Assembly: GCA_944390125.1 (NCBI GenBank)
Contig: CALXOX010000002.1
Location: forward strand, 1-64,000
Length of the DNA: 64,000 nt
Reading direction: 5' to 3'
From: an uncultured Alphaproteobacteria bacterium
GTDB lineage: Bacteria; Pseudomonadota; Alphaproteobacteria; Rs-D84
In this document: piece after piece, positions 58,395 through 64,000 of the stretch
How positions within the stretch are numbered: the first letter of the stretch is position 1
Layout: each line of letters begins with the position of its first letter
Position numbers and translations under genes: made by a program
Notes under the pieces: model-generated
Database searches by the model: none
Told to the model about the DNA's origin: nothing
What the model saw: the letters and a program-made list of their open reading frames with translations, nothing else

Positions 58395-59564
58395 ATGAAA
58401 AGGCTGGTAGGGATTTTCTTTGCAACATTCTTGTTGGCGGTGCCTTCGTTTGGGGCGCAGTATAAGGCGGCTATGGTTGCGGATATGGATACCGGTAAAA
58501 TTATTTACCAAGAAAACGCAACTGTTCAGAATTATCCGGCAAGTTTGACAAAGATTATGACGTTATATTTGACGTTTGATGCATTGGAACATGGACGATT
58601 GCATTTGGATGACTATCTAATTGTGTCTCAATCTGCTGCGTCTGCGTCTCCTGTAAAGTTGGGCTTAAAAGCTGGCAGTAAAATAAAAGTGGAAGATGCG
58701 ATAAAGGCTCTGACAGTACTTAGTGCGAATGACGTTGCACGTGTTTTGGCGGAAAATTTAAAAGGTGGTATGGAGGGTAATTTTGCCGGTCTGATGACTC
58801 GTGTTGCCAGCGAGATTGGATTGACTGGAACTAATTTTGAAAATTCGTCTGGTTTACCTGATGATGACCATATGTCAACAGCGCGAGATATCGCATTGTT
58901 ATCTATGGCTGTGTATAAGCATTTCCCACAATATTGGAAATACTTTGGTATAAGGACATGGACATATAACGGAAAGACTTATACAAATGGAAATCGTTTG
59001 CTTGGAACGTACCCGGGTTGTGATGGCATGAAAACTGGGTATACTAATAAGTCTCGTTATTCATTGGTTGCAACGGCAAAACGTGATAATCATCATTTGA
59101 TAGCAGTTGTCTTGGGTGCGGAAAGCAAAGATGTTCGTGCGAATGTTGCAACGCAAATGTTAAACCGTGGTTTCGAAGCAGTTGGAACAGATGCACCGAC
59201 AACAACTGTGCAAACATATACTGCACCGGTTCAATCGTACAGTGCACCCGTAGCGCAAAATAATTCAGGTGCTCAAACGTTTAAAGCTGCATATGCTGCT
59301 GCAACTGCTCAAAGTGCACCAGCGGGTAGTTATACTTCTAATAAAGGCGGAAATGCTGGTGTTCAGTTTGGTGCGTTTTCATCTCGGTCTGCCGCACAGA
59401 GTCAGGTTGATAATGTAAAAAATCAATTGGGCGTAAGTGCGGTTATAGAAACAGCACCGAATGGTATGTATCGCGTTCGTGCAAATAATTTATCAGAATC
59501 TGCCGCGCAGGATATTCGCAGTCGTGCGCAGAATAATGGTATAGATTGTTATATATTTCACTAG
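58395..59564 (+). CDS. dacA: D-alanyl-D-alanine carboxypeptidase with C-terminal SPOR domain
   Basis: Low-molecular-weight class C PBP that trims the terminal D-Ala from pentapeptides. The 389 residues: signal peptide ending PSFGA, then SxxK as SLTK (Ser50, Lys53), S-A-N at 110-112 and KTG at 213-215 (MKTGYTN). A Pro/Ala/Ser-rich linker with repeated TYTAPVQSYSAP-type steps leads to a SPOR domain (about 320-389, GVQFGAFSSRSAAQSQ, and a closing NNGIDCYIF) that should bind denuded glycan at the septum. The fusion is known in alphaproteobacteria. Followed 10 bases later by recR. Confidence 0.92.
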   Translation: MKRLVGIFFATFLLAVPSFGAQYKAAMVADMDTGKIIYQENATVQNYPASLTKIMTLYLTFDALEHGRLHLDDYLIVSQSAASASPVKLGLKAGSKIKVEDAIKALTVLSANDVARVLAENLKGGMEGNFAGLMTRVASEIGLTGTNFENSSGLPDDDHMSTARDIALLSMAVYKHFPQYWKYFGIRTWTYNGKTYTNGNRLLGTYPGCDGMKTGYTNKSRYSLVATAKRDNHHLIAVVLGAESKDVRANVATQMLNRGFEAVGTDAPTTTVQTYTAPVQSYSAPVAQNNSGAQTFKAAYAAATAQSAPAGSYTSNKGGNAGVQFGAFSSRSAAQSQVDNVKNQLGVSAVIETAPNGMYRVRANNLSESAAQDIRSRAQNNGIDCYIFH

Positions 59565-59573
59565 TGTGTAAAG

Positions 59574-60173
59574 ATGAATTCAAAAATAGAAAAGTTGATT
59601 AAACAGTTTGCTAAGTTGCCTCGTCTTGGTTCGCGTGCGGCACAGCGCATAGTATTGGCTTTGCTGCAGGATAAAACGGGGCGTGCTGAAAAATTGGCAA
59701 ATGCATTATTAGATGCTGCTGCAACAATTAAACCTTGCCCTGTATGTGGTATTTTGACGGACGCAGATGCTGGGGCATGTGAATTTTGCAGGGACGCATC
59801 ACGTGCAAACGGGCAGTTGTGTATTGTTCGCGATTTGTCAGATGTTTGGACATTGGAAAAATCTGCAGTTTTTATGGGGCGATATCATATATTGGGAGGC
59901 CTGTTATCAGGTGTTGCAGGTACCACGCCAGACGATTTAAATATTCGTAATTTGCAAGACCGTATAAGTAATGAAAATATTACAGAAGTTATATTTGCAC
60001 TGCCTAACACAGTTGAAGGGAAAACAACTCAACATTATGTTATGTCGGTAATAGGTGATAGTACTGGTGTAAAGTTTTCTGAATTAGCATCAGGTGTTCC
60101 ATTGGGCGGTGATTTGGATTATTTAGATGATGGAACATTGTCATTGGCATTTGGGGGGCGCAAAGAGTTATGA
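59574..60173 (+). CDS. recR: Recombination protein RecR
   Basis: With RecFO loads RecA on gapped DNA. The 199 residues contain a helix-hairpin-helix (AKLPRLGSRAAQR), a four-Cys zinc finger (CPVCG and CEFC), a Toprim domain (LCIVRDLSDV) and the C-terminal GVPLGGDLDYLDDGTLSLAF. Overlaps rsmA by four bases (ATGA), with TGA as stop. Confidence 0.96.
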   Translation: MNSKIEKLIKQFAKLPRLGSRAAQRIVLALLQDKTGRAEKLANALLDAAATIKPCPVCGILTDADAGACEFCRDASRANGQLCIVRDLSDVWTLEKSAVFMGRYHILGGLLSGVAGTTPDDLNIRNLQDRISNENITEVIFALPNTVEGKTTQHYVMSVIGDSTGVKFSELASGVPLGGDLDYLDDGTLSLAFGGRKEL

Positions 60174-60997
60174 ACATGGACAAAATTCAATCTTTACCGC
60201 CTGTGTCAGAAATGATGCGCGAAGCAGGTTTGGAACCCAAAAAACAATTTGGTCAGAACTTTTTGTTTGATTTGAATTTGACCGGGCGAATTGCGCGCAG
60301 TGTACCGAACTTAGAAAATATAACTGTGGTAGAGGTTGGACCAGGCCCTGCTGGTTTAACACGTGCTTTATTGATGGCCGGCGCGAAACGTGTTATTGCC
60401 ATAGAAAAGGATAAAACGACTAAACCGATACTTGATAAGGTTGTAGAGGCGTCTGATGACCGGTTGACGGTTATTTATGATGATGCACTGAAGGTAGATT
60501 TTAGGAAATTTGGCGTAAAAGAATATGCGATTTGCTCTAATTTACCATATAATGTGGGTACCGAGTTATTGACACGTTGGTTGACTCGTGCGGCAAATGG
60601 GGAAAATATAAAATCAATGACGTTGATGTTTCAACGTGAAGTGGCACAGCGTATTGTTGCACAGTGTGGCGATGAACAGTATGGACGTTTAGCGGTGTTG
60701 GCATCATTGATTGCGGATTCAAAGATATTATTTGATGTCCCTAACACAGCTTTTGTACCAAGACCCAAAGTCCAAAGTGCGGTTGTATCTGTTATACCGA
60801 ATGAAGACAAAATCAAACGCATAACAGATATAGATAAGATAGAAAAAATAACTGCAAAATTATTTGGCCAACGTAGAAAGATGATACGTGGAATAATACC
60901 GAACGTAGATTGGGAAAGATTTGGGCTTCATGGGACAGAACGTGCAGAAGAATTATCGCCGGAAACGTTTGCACAGTTGGCGCAATATTTGATATAA
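60170..60997 (+). CDS. rsmA: 16S rRNA dimethyladenosine transferase
   Basis: Dimethylates A1518 and A1519 of 16S rRNA during late 30S maturation. The 275 residues show the N-terminal KKQFGQNFLFD, the SAM motif VVEVGPGPAGLT, and the catalytic NLPYNVG. A second ATG two codons in (60176) is an alternative start. Operon with recR by a four-base overlap. Confidence 0.95.
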   Translation: MNMDKIQSLPPVSEMMREAGLEPKKQFGQNFLFDLNLTGRIARSVPNLENITVVEVGPGPAGLTRALLMAGAKRVIAIEKDKTTKPILDKVVEASDDRLTVIYDDALKVDFRKFGVKEYAICSNLPYNVGTELLTRWLTRAANGENIKSMTLMFQREVAQRIVAQCGDEQYGRLAVLASLIADSKILFDVPNTAFVPRPKVQSAVVSVIPNEDKIKRITDIDKIEKITAKLFGQRRKMIRGIIPNVDWERFGLHGTERAEELSPETFAQLAQYLI

Positions 60998-61021
60998 TTG
61001 ATTTATATCTGGAGAGGGAAT

Positions 61022-62728
61022 ATGACATTACCGATTTTAATATTTTTTGGTATATTATTTTTCTTAGTTTGTATTTTGCGCGTTGCGCATATTGGTGCAT
61101 TGGTAGCGTTTTTACTGGCAGGTATTTTATCAGGTCCATATGTTTTAAATCTTTTCCAGTTGTCTGATACCTGGACGTTTTTGGGTGATTTGGGCATATT
61201 ATTTTTATGGTTTAATTTAGGTTTGGGGATAAATATGCGCCGCCTGTGGGATATGCGTCATACGATATTTGGTTTTGGGGCAGGGCAAGTTTTAATGGTT
61301 GCATTTATGTTGTTTCCAATATTGTCTGGTTTTACCCCATGGACTACATTGGGTTGCATAATGATTTCATTATTGCTGGCAATGTCCAGTACCTCAGCTG
61401 ATATTCAGTTGCTGACAGATAGGAATGAGCTGAATACGAATATGGGGCGCCAAACATTCTCAATATTGCTGTTTCAAGATTTATTATCTATTCCGTTATT
61501 GGCCATGTTGCCTGTGTTTGCGGGGAAAACATTTAATCTTGGTGCGACAGCAATAGATATTTTTGTTTTGTCAATTGCGTTGATTGTTGGTGTTGTCATT
61601 GTCGGTAGATTTATTTTAAATCCTATTATGAAATTGGTTGCGAAATTAAAATCCAGAGAAGCTTTTTTACTTGCGATAATGATAATGATTATTGTCGGTG
61701 CGGTTGCATTGGATTTAATGGGGCTGCCAAATGGTTTAGGTGCGTTTTTGGCGGGTATGTTATTGTCAGAAACTATATATCGCCATCAAGTAAGTGCAGA
61801 AATTTCTCCGTATTCTATGTTATTCTTGGCGTTCTTTTTCGTTGCGCTGGGAATGGGGCTGAATTTGGAATTATTAGGTCAGTATTGGTACGCGATATTA
61901 TTGGGGGTAGTTGGCTTAGTTGTAATAAAATTTAGTGCTATATTTATTGTGGCGCGTGTTCGACATGTCTCTGTGCCAGATGCAACAATGATAGCGTTGA
62001 TATTAGCGCAGGGCGGTGAATTTGGTTTGTTGATGTTGCAGACTATGAAAGTTTCTGGAATCGATGCTCTACCACAGGCACATCAAGAAATTTTAACTGC
62101 GATAATTATAGTTTCTATTATGTTGACTCCAATCTTGTTGGCGGTCTTTGACTTGATGCGTAAAAAGGGTTGGATTTTATCTAAATACCCACTGCAATCT
62201 GTTGAAGACAAAAACAAGAGCATAAAGCCAGCAGTTGTGATTTGTGGGTTTGGTCGCGTAGGACAAATTGTTGCAGAAATGTTGACCGCAGAGAACGTGC
62301 CATATATAGCAATTGATTTAGACGTAAATGCCGTGATGATGGGGCGTGCACAAGGCTTTAATGTTGTATATGGTAATACTAGCAGTGACGCGGTATTGCG
62401 TGATTTTGGACTGCAGCCAAGGCGTACAAAGGCCGTGGTTGTTGCATTGGACAATGTTGCAACAGCGCGTGATACTATACTAACAGTTCGCAATATTGCG
62501 CCGAAAGTAAAAATATTTGCACGTGCACGTAATTTAGCAGATACCAAAGAGTTGTTAAAAGAAGGTGTTACTGAGGCATTACCTGAAACGATAGAGTCAT
62601 CATTTATGTTGGGGTCTGGGGTGTTGTCACATTTAGGTATATCAGAAAAGCGTATAGATAATTTACTAAACGACTTTCGGGCTGATAATTATGCAAATGT
62701 TGGCAAGACTATTGCTGATAGAAGTTAG
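61022..62728 (+). CDS. CPA2 family cation:proton antiporter with RCK (TrkA-N) domain
   Basis: Kef/YbaL-like membrane antiporter of 568 residues. Twelve or so membrane helices occupy residues 1-385, with LNTNMGRQTFSILLFQDLL and FLAGMLLSET signatures; the cytoplasmic part is a Rossmann RCK domain beginning VVICGFGRVGQIVAEML (G-x-G-x-x-G) with the acidic D-L-D after beta-2 for NAD(H). The family exports K+ or Na+ in exchange for H+. GGAGAGGGA precedes the ATG at 61022; the eight codons before it are rejected. Confidence 0.9.
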   Translation: MTLPILIFFGILFFLVCILRVAHIGALVAFLLAGILSGPYVLNLFQLSDTWTFLGDLGILFLWFNLGLGINMRRLWDMRHTIFGFGAGQVLMVAFMLFPILSGFTPWTTLGCIMISLLLAMSSTSADIQLLTDRNELNTNMGRQTFSILLFQDLLSIPLLAMLPVFAGKTFNLGATAIDIFVLSIALIVGVVIVGRFILNPIMKLVAKLKSREAFLLAIMIMIIVGAVALDLMGLPNGLGAFLAGMLLSETIYRHQVSAEISPYSMLFLAFFFVALGMGLNLELLGQYWYAILLGVVGLVVIKFSAIFIVARVRHVSVPDATMIALILAQGGEFGLLMLQTMKVSGIDALPQAHQEILTAIIIVSIMLTPILLAVFDLMRKKGWILSKYPLQSVEDKNKSIKPAVVICGFGRVGQIVAEMLTAENVPYIAIDLDVNAVMMGRAQGFNVVYGNTSSDAVLRDFGLQPRRTKAVVVALDNVATARDTILTVRNIAPKVKIFARARNLADTKELLKEGVTEALPETIESSFMLGSGVLSHLGISEKRIDNLLNDFRADNYANVGKTIADRS

Positions 62729-62746
62729 AATATAAAACCTAAAACA

Positions 62747-62776
62747 TAAAAGTCCCAATTTTGGGACTTTTATATT
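62747..62776 (+). terminator. Terminator of the antiporter gene
   Basis: AAAGTCCCA-ATTTT-TGGGACTTT hairpin with T-run. Confidence 0.8.
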
Positions 62777-62824
62777 TGATTTTGTAGGTTTGTGTTGTTA
62801 TATTTTCTGAAACGGGGAAGAAAG

Positions 62825-63361
62825 ATGAAACGTACAATTTGGAAATATATTGGAATAATTCTGGCGGCTGTTTTGGCAGACCAGTTTACTAAAAGTATAT
62901 TGCTGTATCTGATAACTGGCACGGTGCCTTTATATGGACCTGCGTGGGACGTTGTTGGGGTGCCATATTTAATGACTCAGGTATGTAATTTCTTTAATAT
63001 AGTGTTTACTTGGAATCCTGGTGCGTCATTTTCAATGTTGCGTGCTGTCGGTGAAGCGGCACCAATGATTATAATAATAGGTACAGGCTTTATAATTGGC
63101 TTTATAGGTTATTATTTGTTTGCGCGTGCACCGAAATATGAAAAGGCACCTTTGGCTTTGATAGTTGGTGGTGCACTTGGTAATTTAATTGATCGTGTCA
63201 GATTTGGCGCGGTAATTGACTTTTTAGACTTCCATATTGGTGGATGGCATTATCCGGCATTTAATGTTGCCGATATGTGTATCGTATTGGGCGTATGCTG
63301 GCTGATATTAAACTTTATATTGGCGCGTCGTCGTTGTATAAATTCTGTTGAATCAAAATAA
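62825..63361 (+). CDS. lspA: Lipoprotein signal peptidase (SPase II)
   Basis: Aspartyl protease in the inner membrane that cleaves prolipoproteins before the lipidated Cys. The 178 residues have four membrane helices; VLADQFTKS near the start, NPGASFSML, and the catalytic pair in GNLIDRVRFGAVIDF and FNVADMCIV. The substrates include the two lipoproteins of this window (25530 and 41857). GGGGAAGAAAG precedes the ATG; the frame open from 62792 adds only 11 non-conserved residues. yidC starts 14 bases downstream. Confidence 0.95.
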   Translation: MKRTIWKYIGIILAAVLADQFTKSILLYLITGTVPLYGPAWDVVGVPYLMTQVCNFFNIVFTWNPGASFSMLRAVGEAAPMIIIIGTGFIIGFIGYYLFARAPKYEKAPLALIVGGALGNLIDRVRFGAVIDFLDFHIGGWHYPAFNVADMCIVLGVCWLILNFILARRRCINSVESK

Positions 63362-63375
63362 GGTGAAAAATAATC

Positions 63376-64000
63376 ATGGTAAAATATATGAATAATAATT
63401 CAGGCTTCCAGCAGTGGAATGCTGCGAAAGATGCTGCACAAAAAAAATCTCCATGGATGGGTTTTTTGTGGTGGGTAATATTATTTGTTGCAGCATGGTG
63501 GTTGATGACTTGGTGGATGGGACCGAAACCTACGCAGACGGATGCAGAAAACGCTGTTGCTGTTGAGGCGGTAGATTTATCCGCTGTCCCTGTAACCGAA
63601 ATTTCGTCGGATAATTTGACAGCTGACGTTCAGGGATTGCGTATATCTAACGTAGAATTGCTAAAGTATGCGTCAAATGCATCAGAAGATAATAGTGCAC
63701 CGGTAACGCTATTGGGCACAGAAGGTGCTTTTGCAGAAATTGGTTTATTATCTACTGGTACCACGGCTCCGACTGCGACGACCGTATGGAAGAATTCAGA
63801 TGGTGTTTCGACTTGGCGTAATTCGGATGGTGTTTCTTTTTCCAGAACTATTACTATCAATGATTATGTAATATCTGTTACAGATACTGTAAAGAATGCG
63901 TCCAAGAAAGAGATTTCTGTGGCGCCGTATGCAAGAATAGTTCGTGTAAATGATATGAAATCTTCAGCAGGAGTTTATACTGGTTCGGTTGCGTTTGTGA
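63376..64000 (+). CDS. yidC: Membrane protein insertase YidC, N-terminal part (runs off window)
   Basis: The frame from the ATG at 63376 is open to the window end, 208 codons without a stop. An Asn/Gln-rich cytoplasmic start leads to one membrane helix (about residues 28-48, MGFLWWVILFVAAWW), then a periplasmic beta-sandwich with FSRTITINDYVISVTDTVKN and ISVAPYARIVR, as in the YidC periplasmic domain. The catalytic insertase helices lie beyond the window. AAGGTGA serves as ribosome binding site. Co-transcription with lspA is likely. Confidence 0.85.
   Translation, partial: MVKYMNNNSGFQQWNAAKDAAQKKSPWMGFLWWVILFVAAWWLMTWWMGPKPTQTDAENAVAVEAVDLSAVPVTEISSDNLTADVQGLRISNVELLKYASNASEDNSAPVTLLGTEGAFAEIGLLSTGTTAPTATTVWKNSDGVSTWRNSDGVSFSRTITINDYVISVTDTVKNASKKEISVAPYARIVRVNDMKSSAGVYTGSVAFV

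Noticed and set aside
1-64000. CRISPR array or insertion sequence
   Set aside because: No regularly spaced repeats, transposase frames or terminal inverted repeats were seen on either strand.
1-64000. Recoding of TGA as Trp
   Set aside because: TGA ends def and recR exactly at four-base overlaps with the next genes, so it acts as a stop.

Overview
The window looks like a chromosomal segment of a low-GC alphaproteobacterium with a small genome. I infer this from four things: a GapR (DUF2312) gene, a short ValRS with the class II layout seen in archaea and Rickettsia, alphaproteobacterial-style 5S rRNA and tRNA-Glu, and a cluster of VirB6/TrbL-like membrane-protein paralogs of the kind Rickettsiales carry. 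No 16S rRNA is present, so the lineage (Rickettsiales-like or a gut candidate order) stays an inference. The standard bacterial code fits: TGA ends several genes at tight overlaps. I saw no insertion sequence, prophage or CRISPR array.

Layout. 1-120 is the 3' end of a 5S rRNA gene and its terminator. 448-2584 holds four accessory genes, including a small serine hydrolase and an SH3-like protein. 2610-9724 has tsaC, ppdK, a PagL-like lipid A deacylase, and the rplU-rpmA pair flanked by two large exported Ser/Thr/Arg- and Cys-rich paralogs (6765-8948 and 9815-12220). 12252-15122 has dnaQ and uvrD. 15149-21739 is a cluster of five polytopic membrane proteins resembling VirB6/TrbL, four in one tightly overlapping operon and one divergent. 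22405-31499 carries rpmE, a degenerate inositol-monophosphatase-like gene, then envelope genes: mrcA, an MliC-like lysozyme inhibitor, mraY, ftsW, murG and an OmpA-like protein, followed by comF. 32024-39554 has a DUF2147 protein, valS, an acyl-ACP thioesterase, rpmH (only 50 codons), gyrA and a MerR regulator.

39577-42650 is the accessory pocket: a probably broken gene, tRNA-Glu(CTC), an unusual fusion of an ADP-ribosyltransferase-like domain to an HD phosphohydrolase domain, a lipoprotein, a tRNA-like repeat zone and tRNA-Gln(TTG). 42827-48301 is a MarR-TolC-adaptor-RND efflux operon whose pump lacks the usual TM4 aspartates and whose adaptor is very short. 48381-54598 has a HAD phosphatase, rmuC, def-fmt, two small Cys-rich proteins, truA and comEC. 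54678-64000 has pyrG, an RNHCP protein, gapR, pyk, a SPOR-tailed DD-carboxypeptidase, recR, rsmA, a CPA2 antiporter, lspA and the start of yidC.

Working together, the window supplies a partial peptidoglycan pathway (MraY, MurG, FtsW, PBP1A, DacA), envelope maintenance (LspA, YidC, PagL-like, MliC-like, OmpA-like), formyl-Met handling (Fmt, Def), and PEP/pyruvate interconversion (PpdK, Pyk). A recurring regulatory theme is that many genes have a -10 hexamer only 6-11 nt before the ATG and no Shine-Dalgarno site, which predicts leaderless or near-leaderless mRNAs alongside ordinary SD-led ones.
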